Shown: positions 31,230-45,100, counted from the stretch's first letter. The stretch: 64,000 bases of DNA from Austropuccinia psidii (GCA_023105745.1 JALGQZ010000004.1:65216612-65280611), one strand, 5' to 3'. Numbers and translations: made by a program. Notes: generated from the letters alone by a model not told the origin.

Positions 31230-34200
31230 TCAAGCTTTTGAAGAATTGGGCCCAGGCTTGTCAGGATATAATGAATGAAAATCTTTGACAAGTTCAGGAC
31301 AATTCTTGAGGTTTTCAGTTGGTTCCCAAGTGGATCTTTCTGGGTCTTGACTGAAACCTTTCCATTCCACCAGATAAAATAATTTTCCTCTCTTAAGCTT
31401 TGAGTCCAGTATTTGAGAGACTTCCCATTCCTCTTCTTCTTCAATGATGATTGGAGGAGGAGGCTCTTGATGCCTATTTGGGATTGTTGATGTCTTGACT
31501 GGTTCTAAGAGTGAAATATAGAGGACTGGGTGGATGGCCTTCCATTGAGATGGGAGCTTGAGCTTGCATGCATGAGTGCTGACTTTATTCAAGATTGGAA
31601 AAGGACCCAACCATCTTTCAGAAAGTTTTTTGGCAGGTCTAGTTGATTTGATGTTCTTGGAGGAAAGCCATACCATGTCACCAGGATTGAAAACAGGTGG
31701 ACTTGCTCTACTTTTATCTGCATACCTCTTAAACCTGTTTATGGCAAATTCAAGTTTTCTCTTGACATCTTTCTGTACTGATTGGATTTTTGTTGATAAC
31801 TTTCCAGCAGGAGTATCTTGAGTGATGTGAACTGAGTCAAATTGTGGATCTCTTCCATAAACAGTGAAAAACGGTGATTTTTTGTTGAAGAGTGGTCAGA
31901 GTTATTGTAGGCAAATTCAGCCAGAGGGAGCCAGGTGTTCCAATCATCTTGATGATAACTGAAATACATCCAAAGGTACTGTTCTAGTATCTGATTTAAC
32001 CTCTCTGTCTGTCCATCAGTTTCTGGATGATAAGCAGTTGACAGATCTCTTGAAATCTGGAGCTGCTGACAAAGATTGGTCCAAAAAGAAGAAACAAAAA
32101 GAGAACCTCTATCACTAACAATGCTTGAGGGGAGGCCATGCTTTGAGAGAATATTCTTGATGAATAAATGGGCCAAATCTAATGAAGTTATTGAAGGCAT
32201 TGTTGGAATGAAAACTGCCATTTTTGAGAATCTGTCCACTATGACAAGGATTGAGTCAAATGAATTGGACAGTGGCAATTGAGTGATGAAATCCATTGAA
32301 AGACAAATACAAGGACCATTTGGAATTGGAAGAGGTTTGAGGAGTCCAAACTTCTTGTGGTGAATATTTCTGTTTCTTGAACACTGTTGACAGGATGAGA
32401 CATAATCCTTGATGAATTGAGTCATGCCGGACCAGTGGAAATCCCACTTGACAAGTTTGAGAGTCTTCTCTTGGCCAGGGTGTCCAGCTAGAGGAGATTC
32501 ATGCCTTTTTTGAAGTATGCTGAGTTGAATTGTGGGGTAATTTGGGACCACCGCCCAATCTTTGAACAGGAGAAGTTGGGAGGAGGAATCAAGAGAATAA
32601 TCTTGGACAGATTTACCTTTACCCAAATCTTGAAGGATACTTCTATATTGAGAATCTTGCCATGATTCCTTCTGAATTGATTCAATCAAATTTGAAAATG
32701 CTTCCACCTTGACTGCAAAGAATTTTGAGGCTTGAATTTCATCTTGCTTGATTATTTTTTAATGATTCATTGGATTCTTGCTGATGAAATCTTCCCCCCT
32801 CTCTGGGTAAATGTTGTCCTGACGTGATAAAGCATCTGGAAGGGTGGCCAAGCAGCCAGGGCGGTAAGTGATTGAAAAATGGAATTTAGAGAGAAATTCA
32901 GACCAGCGGGCTCGACGGTGAGTGAGAATCTTTGATGACATAAAATATTGAAGTGATGAATGATCGGTGAGAACTTCAAAAGAGGAAGAAAGTGAAGGGA
33001 GGAAAGCTCTCCAGTGCTTGAGAGCCCAGACTACGCCAAGGAGTTCCTTGTCATGAATCTCATAGTTGCACTCAGCTGGGAGAAGCTTGCGGCTATCAAA
33101 TGCAATGGGATGTTTTCCTGAGTCAGAAATCTGACTCAGTACAGCACCCAAGGCATAATCTGACTCATCAGTCTCTACAATGGTGGGTAGAAAAGGATCA
33201 AAGTGAGAAAGGATTGGAGCAATGGTGAAAGCCTCTTTGAGTTGATGAAACTGTCTAAGAGATTCCTAATTGAGGGGAAAACGGGAATCTTTCTTGAGGA
33301 AACTTGTGAGTGAACTAATCTTCTTTGAATAATTCTTGATGAAACGGCGGTAAAAATTGGCAAAGCCAAGGAATGATTGAAGAGCCTTGAGGTTTCTTGG
33401 AGGTGGCCAATTAAGAATTTGCTGGACTTTTGCTTGGTTCATATTGAGGCCTTCAGAAGAAAAAACATAACCCAAATACTCTACACTAGTAACATGAAAC
33501 AGGCACTTGAAGGCCTTAGCAAAGAGGTTATTGGCTCTGAGTCTGGAAAGAACAGTGGACACATGAGTGACATGTTCTTCTTCAGATTTGGAAAAGACCA
33601 TAATGTCATCCAAATAAACCACAACATAAATATAAAGAAGATCATACAAAATATCATTGGCAAGGTTTTGGAAAGAGGCAGGAGCATTGGTGAGCCCAAA
33701 TGGCATACCCAAATACTCATAGCTGCCATATCTAGTTCTAAAACATGTCAAATGTTCATCACCTTCCTTGATTCTGAGCAGGTTATATGCACCACACAAC
33801 TCAATCTTGGAGAAGATAGAAGAACCATTGAGAACAGTAAGAAGCTGATTCATAGGAGGAACAGGATACTTGTTCTTCCTAGTAACAGCATTGAGTTTGC
33901 GGTAATCAACACACAAACGGAGGCCACCATCTTTCTTTTTGACAAAGAGGACAGGTGCTCCTGTTGAAGAGGAGCTTGGCCGGATGGAACCTTTCTCTAC
34001 ATTCTCTGAAATGTAGGCCCTGAGTGTATCTGACTCTTGGTTTGATAAAGAGTAGATTACCCCAACTGGAGGTAGAGACCCCTCCAGCTCAATATGATGA
34101 TCACAGGCACGGTGAGGAGGAAGTTTTTCTGCTTTCATCTTGGAGAATACATCCAGATACTGGTGATAAACAGAAGGAAGAACCTTCATCACGGTTTTTA

Positions 34201-34950
34201 TTTCTTCTGGCTCTTCCTCTTCATCCCACAACTCCTCCAGGGAGTCATGATAAGATGAAGGAGGAAGGTCCATATTCCCAAAGAAGAGATGAAGTGAAGA
34301 TACAGAAGTATCTTCTCCAACATCTTGAATCTCTTTGAAGACTTCATCTCTAGATGATAGTAATGACTGATGGGAATTAAGGGAAGGAATATGGACAGAA
34401 GATGGAAATGATGGTGTTCTAGAATCACCAACCAGAGCTGCACATGATTTGGCAGAAGAAAAATCATTACTGAAAGATTTTGAAGGATCATAATAGTCCT
34501 TATAATCAGAATTAAAGGTGATCAGCCCTTGCCTCCAATCAATAGATGGATTAAAATGATTGGGAAAGTCAAAGCCCAATATGAGGTCTTCTCCCTTGGG
34601 AGTATCAATGACTAAAAAGTCCCATTCAAAGCTTGGGAAGGAAGGGAGCTCAACCATATATTTAGTATGGTGAGTCACAAATAAGGAAGGGGACTCAGAG
34701 GAGTCCAAGATGATAAGAGGAATCCTCTCTGGAAGTTCTGACGTAGTCAATGAATACTTGTGAACAAACTGCTTTGCAATAAATGAGTGTGTAGCACCAG
34801 AATCAATGAGAATACTGTAAAAAACATCAGAAAGAGAAGAAAAAACAAAGAATTTAAGAGAATTCTTGACACCAGTATTCAGAATGCACAATTGTGCTCT
34901 GGAAGGAAAACTGTGAAGAACATTTAACACAACATGATCTTCACTCAGGC
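31230..34950 (-). pseudogene. pol: Element B pol, inactive
   Basis: Entered by -1 frameshift from gag at 34957-34951. Protease has DSGATHSFIA. RT has YLDDIMVF, but motif A reads SKIELCGAYNLL: the codon at 33802-33800 is GAG (Glu) where A has GAT (Asp), removing a catalytic residue. RNase H has ETDESDYALGAVLSQ and DKELLG. Integrase keeps the full zinc finger (HESPLAGH, SSCQQC), the core SMDFITQL, SDRGSLF, QTERLNQ, then WLGPFPIL and chromodomain YLVEWKGFSQDPERSTWEP. Lesions: TAG at 33268-33266, TAA at 32761-32759, and a frameshift in the A-run near 31880. The tail frame is 31676-31230. Confidence 0.94.
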
Positions 34951-36261
34951 TTTTCCCTGGCTGGGAAATTTGCCTGACGGTTGGGTAAGCTTGTTTTGAG
35001 GCCTTTTGATACAGGACTCAAGACTATGCTTCCCACCACAATAGGTACAAAGACCCTCCTTGATTCTTCTTTCTTTTTCAGAGTTCATGAGCTTGAAGTC
35101 CTTATTTAACAAAGAAGAATGGGGCTTGTCCCTCTTCTGAAAATTCTTCTTCTTGTTATGACTTCAACTTGAAGAATTTTGACGATGAGAAGAGCTTGAC
35201 TTTGAGCCTTCTTGCTTCTTCTCTTGATGATGACTCTTTTCATTTTGCCTCTCATGGTACCTGGTATCAAGATTCAGGGTAATATCCATTAAGTCATGAA
35301 GAGAGTCAATTCTTGAAGGATGGGAGGCCAACTGATGCAAAATCCTGCATGGCAATCCCTTCCTGAAATGATGGATAAGAGCTCTTTCACCCCAATCTCC
35401 AATTCTTGAGACAAGACTTCTGAAATCAGCAATGTATAGAGATACATGCTCAACCTTTTTCATTCTTAAAGAATCCAATTCTGCTTCAGCTTTTCTGACT
35501 TCATTTGGGTCCCTGAATAAGGTGAAGAGTTGAGATTCAAATAATTTCCATGAATTGAGAAGGTAATTTGGATCTTGATTGGTGAGATTGGAAAGATAAG
35601 GCTCAATCCATTTTGCAGCCCTTCCAATAAGAAATGAAGTAGCATAAAGGACCTTCTTTCTGTCTTGAGCAAAGTTTTCCGGATCATTATGAAAAATCAA
35701 TTGAGAAGACTGAATAAAGCTTCTAACTTTGAAGGGCTGAGTCCCATCAAAGCATTCAGGTGCCTTCATAGATGGAGTCTTGAAGGCTGGTGGTCTTGAT
35801 GCTTCAGAGGATGAAGCTGCTTGTAGATTGGCCATAATCTGAGTCATTTCCTGCATAATGGCCAATAAAGATGGTTCATACTGATGAGAGACAGGCTGAT
35901 TAGACTGGGCTAGAGTTGGCCCTCCAGTACCTTGGGATGCCTCCACCGGAGCAGGGAAACCTTCAGTACCATCAGACTCTTCCTCCTCCTCACCATCTTC
36001 ACCTGGACCCTTGAAAATGGTCCTTGAAGTTCCTGGAAATCCGCCAACTACTCCTGAGAATGAGCTTGATCTTCTTGGCACTCTTCCTTCCTTCCTGAAC
36101 AGTGCTGCTCCTTCCAAAATGGGTCCTCTGTCCAATTTGGCCCTCAGTTGAGAAACTGCTGGGGTGCCATCAAGAGGAGCCCTTGGAGTTCGAGTGAGAA
36201 CAGCTTGAGTTCTGGCCTGATATCTTGTCTGCGTTACAGGAGGTGGGTGTTGGATGGGCAT
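34945..36261 (-). pseudogene. gag: Element B gag (one in-frame TGA)
   Basis: ATG at 36261 gives MPIQHPPPVTQTRYQARTQA, the best start seen in the family, though the frame is open further upstream. The gag core (SLYIADFRSLVSRIGDWGER) and basic tail match A. An internal TGA (35166-35164) interrupts the basic tail, where A has Lys-Arg. The same frame resumes, with zinc knuckle CTYCGGKHSLESC and the final codons CAG GGA AAA GCC TGA (stop 34947-34945). Confidence 0.9.
34951..34957 (-). promoter_or_regulatory. Element B gag-pol -1 frameshift heptamer
   Basis: GGGAAAA on the minus strand, in gag phase G GGA AAA, two codons before the stop, exactly as in element A. Confidence 0.7.
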
Positions 36262-36976
36262 GATTTCAGAATAAAATGAAATAAAATGAAAAGGAATCAA
36301 GATTTGAAGATGAAAACTTGAGGCAATTTGAAATAATGCTTGAAGTAAAAAATCAAAATCAATATCTTGAGGAAAATAAATAAAAATCAATAAATCAAAC
36401 AAAATCTTCAGTTAAATTAACCAATTAAATATCAAATGAAACTTGAAGTCAATAAATCGAATGTCAAATCAATCAAAATCAATCAATCAATCAAATGAAT
36501 TCTTGAGGCAAAATCAATTTATGTCAAATTCTTGATGTGAAAAATCAGCAAAATCAATGAAATCTTCAGGTAAATCAATTTTCTTGAGGTCAATATCAAT
36601 TTATGTCAAATCAATCAATAAAATCAAAATCAAGTGAGTTCTTCTTTAAAAATCAAAATTATTGAAGACTGAATCAAATATGAATCTTGATGTGAAGAAT
36701 GTGTCTGAATAACTTGATGAAAAATTCAAAATCAAATGAAAATTAAGATGACGCCTGAATTATGAATGAATTAAAATGATGATTTGAATAAGATTAAAAA
36801 AAAAAGAAACAAAAATAAAATTGGGGTCAGCTTTCAATTTTCAGAATGAAGAATGAATGAGAGAAAATTGAGAGGTGACAATGATCATAAGGTTCATAAT
36901 TTCAATGAAATGAGTGAATGAAATTATAAAGAAAGAATGAACAGAATGAAAAGAAATTATGAGTTAATTAATATAA
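36262..36976 (-). other. Element B leader and primer-binding site
   Basis: One base after the 5' LTR (minus sense) lies TATATTAATTAACT (36975-36962), the exact complement of LTR-internal AGTTAATTAATATA (37332-37319 and 29405-29392). The rest is TTGATT/CTTGAGG-type low-complexity leader. Confidence 0.75.
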
Positions 36977-38392
36977 TGTCACAGGGGCTCTTGGACAGAA
37001 ATACAAGAGTGGCATGGCACTTACTTGGAAGAATCCAAAGAATAAAAGAATAAATTCCTCTAAGAAATATGCAGGTACAAAGATGAGATGCAATGAGAGG
37101 AAAGAGAAGCCAAATGGCCAAAGAGCCAACCAAGTAAGTCGTTAATCACTGTTTCAACCTTCCAAATTGAAAAATGGAAATAGTAAGGATATGACCACCA
37201 AGTATCCATTGACAGGCAAAGAAAGAAAAATAGAAAAGGTGCTAAATGACCGACTTGATAATATCAGTATTCACTTAACAAAAATGATAAGATAAATAAA
37301 GATAAAATAAAATCAAAATATATTAATTAACTGGGGAAAAACCCCCCAGGGTGGAAAGGGTAGCCGGTATATGTGAAAAGCTGGGAGCTTGAGTTCTTCA
37401 GGCTGAAAACTGATCTGTATTGATCCTTGAGGCTGTATTGATTGTTTTGGGAATTGATACAGTGGGCTAATATTGAAATTGAATTGGGTTTAATGAATTT
37501 CCCATGCTTGAAAATGAAATACAGTTCTTGATGGATCCAGACTGTATTGAAATGAATATGGTTGCCAAGATGGATTGAGTGGAGCTTTGACACTTGACAA
37601 TTGAATGAATGAATGAATGAACTGCCTCTTGAATCCCTTGAGAATGGTTGAACAGTATTTCCTTGGAGGAATACTGTGAATGAAATTATCCAATGATGTC
37701 TTGATGGCGTGATTGGTCTTTGACGCTGAAACACTTGCTCTTGAGCCTTGATGAGTCCTCTGAATGATTGGGTGCCCTAATGATGTGAGGATATGTTGGA
37801 ATGTTGAAATGACCATTTGATATTTCCACCATTGAATTTCTGTTGAAAAATGATGCACAATGATATATAATATCATTTATGGCATATTGGTTCATCGGAA
37901 AGAAGATTACATCCAAAGGTCTTGAGATGGAAAGACAGAGGGGAAAAAGATGGATGGGTTGGCTTCAGAGCTTGGAAAGTTATTTCCAGGTCTTTTGGGG
38001 TTTTTGGCCACTTTTGGGTTCTGAGTCAAAAACTGGCCCAAAGGGTGGGAAAGTGTCTTTTGGACACTTTGCGTCAAAGTGCGCAAAAATGCACAAAATG
38101 CGCAAATGGGCATTATGAGCTCAAATGGCCAAAAACAGCCATTTGGGCCATTTCCCCTGGTTTTGAGGGAAATGACCAGAAATACCCATTTGGGCATAAA
38201 TTGCCGCTATGGCTTCTGGATTGAGGTGAAGGGCCATGAAGGCCCCAAAAGACAAATGGCCATAAATGGTCCATAAGATGATGAAGTGGCCATATTGGCC
38301 ACTGGTGAAGGATATGGCCAATTGGCCATAAAAGGAGTGTGGCTTGATATGCCATACAGAGATCCAAGGATGGAATTGCCATGGTTGTGACA
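36977..38392 (-). repeat. Element B 5' LTR (1416 bp)
   Basis: Near-identical to 29019-30428 apart from scattered substitutions and the ~26-bp length difference. Hairpin CTGGGG/CCCCAG lies at 37331-37349 next to the primer sequence. Confidence 0.94.
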
Positions 38393-38844
38393 TTAATACA
38401 GTTGGATGACCAACCCTCCGGGATCAGTATTTAAGCTTTTCACTCATACTAGCCACCTTTTTACCCAGTAAATTAATCTATTGTATTTTTTATTTTTATT
38501 TTTTTGTCATTCTTGGAAGGAAATACTGATATTCTTTTTTTATCTCAAGTCAGTCATTTGCACCTTCTTATTTTCCTTTTAGTCGCCATTGGTGGCCATA
38601 TCCTTTACTAATTCCATTGTTCTTTCTGGGAGGTTGAAACAGTGAATTAAGGATTCATTTGGTTGGCTCTTTGGCCTTTGGCCTCTAGCTTCTTTTCTTA
38701 TCTTTGGAATATTTGTACTTGCACTAATCTTCCTTGAAGAAATATTATCTTCAGTTATTTCTTTATTCTTTTGGAGCCCTTCAAGTGAGTTCTTCATTCC
38801 TGAGTGCCAGGCCACTCTTGTTATCCCCAAAAGCACCTGTGACA
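38393..38844 (+). repeat. Element E1 5' LTR, second part
   Basis: Resumes the E-type LTR after element B (TTAATACAGTTGGATGACCA) and ends CACCTGTGACA at 38844. It includes AGTAAATTAATCTA (38467-38480), the decayed counterpart of the primer sequence. Confidence 0.82.
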
Positions 38845-39424
38845 TTATATTAATCAACTAATAATTTATTTTCATCATTTTCATTCCTTTTTTTCATTAA
38901 TGAACTCACTCATTTTATCCCAATTATGGCTCTTTAATGCTTTAGTAACTTAATTATTTTGCATTGCTTCTCAATATTTTTCTCAATAATTCTTCATTAT
39001 TAGAAATTTATTTTCTCTTCAAATATTTACTAAACTTTCCTTGTTTTGAAATTTTGTAGCTGACAATTTAGTCATTTTTTATTCCACTCTATTTTTATCC
39101 AGGTCCCAGGTTATTTTGAGTATTAAATTGGTCCCAAATTTGATTTCAGACACAGATATTACTTCATTGAGATTTATTTTGAAATATTCTTCAAGAATTT
39201 TTATTGACAGAAAGGTTTTCATTTGATTTGATATTGATTGATTGATTTGGGATATAAGTGATTTTGACCTCAAGAATTTGATTGACCTGAAGATTAATTG
39301 ATTTTTTTTGATTCTTGATTTACTATGTCCTCAAGACTTATTGATTTTAATTAATCAAGGTTTTGATTTAATTGATTAAATTACCCTTGAAGATTCATTA
39401 ATTGAATGTCTGACTTCAAGGAGA
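38845..39424 (+). other. Element E1 leader remnant
   Basis: TATATTAATCAACT (38846-38859), one base after the LTR, is a primer-binding site of the family type; it matches its own LTR at 11 of 14 positions. TTGATTGATT-rich leader follows and is cut at 39424 by the LTR of element C. No E1 coding region is present. Confidence 0.7.
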
Positions 39425-40111
39425 TGTCACAGCCATGGAGACAGGAAGGAGCATTACCAATCATTATTCTTTGAGGATATTCAAAAACCCAATCAGCAAG
39501 GGGGTTTAATAAAATATTCTCCAAATACAGTTTCAAATCTTAATAAAGCTCAATACAGGATTCATCAAATACAGGCCTGTCCTCAATTGAGGTGCAAATA
39601 CCTGTATTGGATACAACAATACAGGTTTCCATCTCAAATACAACTTCTTCCAGAATACAGCCCATGGTTTCTCAGCACTCAAGCTACAGGCTGGTATTTT
39701 TCACACATACTAGCCCCCTTTCACCCACCTGGGGGCTTTTCCCCCAGTTAATTAAAATATTGGATTCATTATTAGTACTATTTTATTTCTCATCCAAAAA
39801 GTATTATATTATTAATTCTCAAGTCAGTATTAGCCTTCCCTCACCTGTTCAGTAGAGTCCCAGTGTTCATACTCTAATTAATCCTTTTCTCTTTTCTGAA
39901 CAGGCTGGGAAAGTGATACAGGATTATATGTGGTTGGTACTTTATTATTGCTTTTTTATTTCATTTTTCTTAATTAATTACTCTATTCTGTAGGAATTCT
40001 ACTCTTTGATTTTTTTCTCTTATACTTTGAGTATTCCTCTCTGAGCCCTGCATAAATATATTCTCTCACTGGTTTCCAGGCCCTCTTCACTTAGGAGAGC
40101 CCCCTGTGATA
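39425..40111 (+). repeat. Element C 5' LTR (687 bp)
   Basis: Starts TGTCACAGCCATGG and ends CCCCCTGTGATA. It contains many CAATACAG/CTGTATTG octamers, the hairpin CTGGGGG-CTTTT-CCCCAG (about 39729-39747) and the primer sequence GTTAATTAAAATA (39747-39759). Confidence 0.88.
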
Positions 40112-40870
40112 TTATTTTAATTAACACAAAATTTCTCCTTTCTTTTAATTAACTTATATTCATTTCTCTCCTTCATTAAATATGACTTATCATGGCTTTA
40201 TTATTTATGATTCTCATCACCTTTCATCTCATTCATTCTGTTATTATTAAAATTTGCCTTTCTTCTCATTTATTCATAATTTATGAAAATTTAACTCTAT
40301 TTTTAATTATTAATCAACTCCAAATTTCTTTTTCATTTTATATTCAGGTCTTATCAGGGTTTTGATTTTATTGGTCAATTGATTTGAATTCATTGTGATA
40401 ATTGATTCAGCAATTAAGGATTTTGTTTTATTTGATTTGATTGATTATTGATTGATTTTGAATTCTTAAAGTAAATTCATTTGATATTCAGGAATTGATT
40501 CTTTGACTGACTGCTTTTGACTCACCAAGATATTGATTGACTTATTGAATTCCTCAAGAAGCTTATTTTAATTTTGAAGAATTTTTTTATTGAATTCTTC
40601 AATACTTATTGATATTGATTTTGAATTGAATTGATACTTGAATGAATCAATTTATTGATTGATTGAAATTGATTTGATAATCTTCAAGAAGCTTCATTAA
40701 TTTATAGTATTGTGACTTTGTCACTTTCACTTCCCAAGATTTTAAAATGGATTTTACCTCAACACTGTCAATTCATTACTCAAGCTTCATCAAGATCCTA
40801 ATTTTATTTGATTTGGTAAAGCCTTATCAACATTATCAAAGTATCAGAAAATTTCATTTACTTATTCTTC
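40112..40870 (+). other. Element C primer-binding site and leader
   Basis: TATTTTAATTAAC (40113-40125), one base after the LTR, pairs over 13 nt with 39747-39759. TTGATT-rich leader follows. Confidence 0.72.
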
Positions 40871-42181
40871 AATAATTCATGTCAGCATAGCCCACCAGCC
40901 AATGATAAAAGATCCCAAAGAGATCAAGCTGTTGTCACTCCCAAAGCAGGGGATCCTCTTGACCACATAGCATCAGTTCATCAAATGAGTGCAAATTTGG
41001 ACAGAGGACTACCAATGGAAGGAGAAGAACCCTCCAGAAGAGGAGGTATGAAGTCTAGAAGATCAAGATCATTCTCTGGTTTGCCGGGTGGCTACCCTGA
41101 CATTTCTCAAGGGCCTAGGAGCAAATTGGGAGAGGGGAAGGAGTCTGAGGATACTGAAATTGAAGCTTCCTTGGAAGATTTCCCTAAAGCTCCTGAGGCC
41201 CCAAATCTATCCCTTTCTAATAAACCTCTTATCACTCATGATGAACCAAATTTTCTCAGTATGATGAAGCAAATGACTCAATCCATGGGAAAAATTATTC
41301 AAGCAGTTTCCCCCAGAGACAATCCAAGAGCCCCAGCATTCAAGACTCCATCAACGAATTCACCTGATTCTTCTGATGGTAATAAAGCTCATAAAATTGA
41401 GAAGACTTATCCAATCCTGTCAGTTAATTTTCCATTATGACCACATCAAATTCTTCTCTGAAAGGTAGTAGGTTCTTTCCTCAAATCCTTTTCCCACTGG
41501 TAGAGCTGAAAAATGGATTGAACAATATCTCTTAAATATCTCCAATGAAGACCCATCTTATCTCCTCAATATCTGGAAGGTGTTTGAAACGCAGTTAGTC
41601 ACTCTGTATAGTGATCCCAATGAAGTCAGGAAAGCTGGAAAAGTGTTTGACAAAATCAGGATGAAAGAAAGTGGTCATGTCTCCTTGTACATAGCAGATT
41701 TCCAAAGCTCAATTCCAACAATTGGAGATTGGGGGGAAAAGGCTTGTATTTATGTTTACAGAAGAGGCTTGGAATTAAGGCTATTGGAACAATTGGCTTC
41801 CCACCCTGGAAATTTTGATAGCCTTCAGGAACTCATGGAAATTACCTTGGAGTTAGATAATAGGTACCATTAGAGGCAGAAGGAAGAGGGTAGTCATCAA
41901 GAGGAGAAGCCTCCAGTCACTGGATCCAATTAATTCAGTTCTCCTCAATGTTTATGATCCAAGAAGCCTCATCAAAAGAATAATAAGAAGGGGAAGAATT
42001 TTGAATTTTCTAAGGATAGGCCTCATAATCCTATGCTAAATGAGGAAAAAAAATTGATTGGTTCTTATAAGGAGAGGAGAATTCAAGAAGGTTTATGCAC
42101 TTATTTGGTGGAAAGCACCAAATTAAAAAATACTTCAAGAGGCCTCAGAATAGGCCTCCCTAGCAAGCAGAGAAAAGCCTG
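40871..42181 (+). pseudogene. Element C gag relic
   Basis: The frame 40985-41440 (NLDRGLPMEGEEPSRRGGMK onward) and the frame 41580-41873 (SLYIADFQSSIPTIGDWGEK) match A gag, with frameshifts and stops between and after them. The zinc-knuckle region near 42090-42150 is broken. The slippery heptamer is altered (AGAAAA in CAGAGAAAAGCCTGA). Confidence 0.85.
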
Positions 42182-45100
42182 AGTGTGAATCATGATATGT
42201 TCAATGATTATCACTTGTTTCCTTCAAGAGAGAAATTGTGCACTCTGAATGCTAGTGTCAAGAAATCTTGAAAGTTTCTTATTTTCTGTTCTGTATCTGA
42301 TGTTCCTTTTGGATTCCAATGAATCCACTTCCTTGTTAATCACCAATTATACCAAGTGGGTTGTTGACTTGCCTTTTTTCCCAATCTTTGAATGGGACTT
42401 TTTTATCATAGATTCCCCCAAGGGATAAGGCCTCAGATTGGGCTATGATTTACTTTACCATTTTGATCTCAATATTTATTGGAAAAACAGATTGATAACC
42501 TATGATTCTAGTGGTATCATTTCTTCTACTAGTAATGACTTTTCCACTTCTGTCAAAACCGTTGCTCTGGTTGGTGAAATTAAGAAACCTTCCCTTCCTT
42601 CTTCTGTCCATATCCCTCCTATCATTCCCCCTAAGTCATTAATTACATAAAGAGATGAAGTCTTAAAAGAGATAAAAGATTTTGGAGAATATGTTGCTAT
42701 ATCTTCACTTCATTTCTTTTGAGGGGATATGGACTTTTCTCCTTTATCTTTTCATGCCTCCCAGGAGGATTAGTGGGATGAGGAGGAAGCGCCAGAAGAA
42801 ATTGAAACTGTTTTGAGGATAGTCCGTCCTGTTTATCACCAATAATTGGATCTATTCTACAAGGTGAAAGCAGAGAACCTTCCTCCAAAACACGCCTGTG
42901 ATTATTACATCAAACTGGAGGGTCTTCTACCTCAATTTGGTGTTATCTACTGTTTATCAAATCACTAGTCAGAAAAGCTGCAGGCCTAGATTTTCAAGAA
43001 TGTAGAGAAATTTTTAATCAACCAAAGCTCCTCTTCAACAGGGGAACCTATCCTTTTTTCAATAAAAAGGATGGTGGCATTCATTTGTGTGTTGAATACT
43101 GCAAACTCAATGCTGTCACTAGGAGGAACAGGTATCCTGTTCCTTCAATGAATCAGCTTCTTACCTTCTTCAACAGTTCCACTGACTTCTCCAAGATATA
43201 TTTGTGTGGTGCTTGTAATCTACTGAGAATTAAAGAGGAGGAATAAAAATTAACTGCCTTTAGAACCAAACATGGTAGTTATGAGTATTTGGTTATGCCA
43301 TTTTTCTGGAACAATGCTCCTGCTTCATTCCAAAATCTTGTGAATGATATTTTTTCAGTTTTTTGGATATTTTCATTGTAGTCTACTTAGATAATATTAG
43401 GGCCTTTTCTAGTTCTAAGAAGGAACATGTCAAGCATGTGGCCTCTTCCCTGCAAAGACTGAGGTACTATGATATGTTTGATAAAGCCTTTAAGTGTGTA
43501 TTCTATTCCTCAATCATGGAATAATTTGGCTATTTTTTTCCAATTGATGACCTCAAGATTCATTCTTACAAGGATAAGCAAATCCTCAATTGGACTCAGA
43601 CCAAGAATATCAAGGCTTTCCAATAATTTCTGGGCTTTGTAAACTTTATCCTTTTTTCATTAAAAATTATTCCAAAAAAATAACTGCTCTCACTTCCCTC
43701 CTCAAAAAAGATTCTCCCTTTATATTCAATGAGGAAGCTCTTGGTCAGTTTCAAATACTCAAAGAAGCTTTAACCACTGCTCCTATCCTTTCTCATCTCA
43801 ATACTTCTCTACCAGCTATTGTAAAGACTGATGCTTCTGATTATTCCTGGGGTGCTGTAATGAGTCAGGTGAATGACTAAGGAAAGAATCCCATTTCATT
43901 TGATAGTTGCAAGCTCCTCCCAGCTGAGCTCAACTATGAAACTTATGACAAGGAGCTCCTTGGCATAGTTTGTGCTCTCAAGCGCTGGAGAAATTTTCTT
44001 TTTTCTCATTCTTGTTCTTTTGAAGTTTTGACAGACCATTCTTATCTTTGATATTTAATGTCTTCCAAAGTACTTAATTTTCTTCAAGCCCACTGGGCTA
44101 AGTTTCTTTCTGAGTTTCACTTCATTATCACTTACCACCCAGGAAGGCTGACTGCTTGACCAGATGCCTTACCATGTTGGGACAGCATTTACCAAGAGAG
44201 GGGGTTAGATTTAATCAGAAATAATTCCTGAAATTTTCATCAAGTTCTCAAGAAGGATTAAATTCAATAATAAAGATTCTTCTCAATCAAGGTAGAGATG
44301 TTCTCAGATTTAGTTGACCAAATTAAAAAAATGTATGGCAAGACAAAGATTATATAGAAATACTCAAGAAATTAGCAATAGATTAATCAGTCTCAGATTA
44401 TTATCTTAAACCTCAAGCCAAGTTTCTAATATTCAAAGATGGAGTGGTTATTCTAAGAAATCATGAAATTCAATTGGATATTCTTCAAAAGTGTCATGAA
44501 TCACAATTTGCTGGCCATTCTGGCCTGGAAAACACCCTCAAGATCATTAAGATGGATTTTCATTTGGATTGGATGAATCAAATCATAAAGGACTATGTGT
44601 CTTCCTGTCAGAAATTTTCAAGAAACATGAACATTCACCATCAGAAGTTTAGATTACTCAATCCTCCTTGAATTCTATCTTGCCTCTGGAATTAATTATC
44701 AATAGAATTTATCACTCAATTCCCCCTGTCAAACAAAGTTGACTCAGCTTTAGTAGTTGTGGACAGATACTTCGAAACAGAAATTTTTATTCCAACATAT
44801 TAAAAAATTATTAACCTGGACTTAGCTCAAATTTTCATCAGTCATGTATTTTCCAAACATGGCCTCCCAATAATAATTGTTGGTGATAGAGGTAGGTCCT
44901 TTATTTGTTTCATCGTTCTGGACTCAAATATTTCAGAAGCTCAAGATATAAAGAGATCTTTCAGCTTCCTTCCACCCTAAAGCATATTGAAAGAAAGAGA
45001 GGGTAAACCACATTCTCAAACAGTATCTTTGGATGTATCTCAGTTACCATCAATATTACTGGCACATCTGTCTCCCACTGGCTGAATTGGCATATAATAA

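Larger units (their letters stand above)
29019..38392 (-). mobile_element. Element B: complete chromodomain Gypsy retrotransposon (9.37 kb) inside the E1 LTR
   Basis: Minus-strand element with LTRs at 36977-38392 (5') and 29019-30428 (3'). The flanks are TCAAT (29014-29018) and TTAAT (38393-38397), a 5-bp target duplication with one transition. The internal order is leader, gag, pol, 3' UTR, as in A. Its LTRs are twice as long as those of A. Gag has one nonsense codon; pol has two nonsense codons, a frameshift and a catalytic-site substitution, so it is inactive. Confidence 0.94.
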
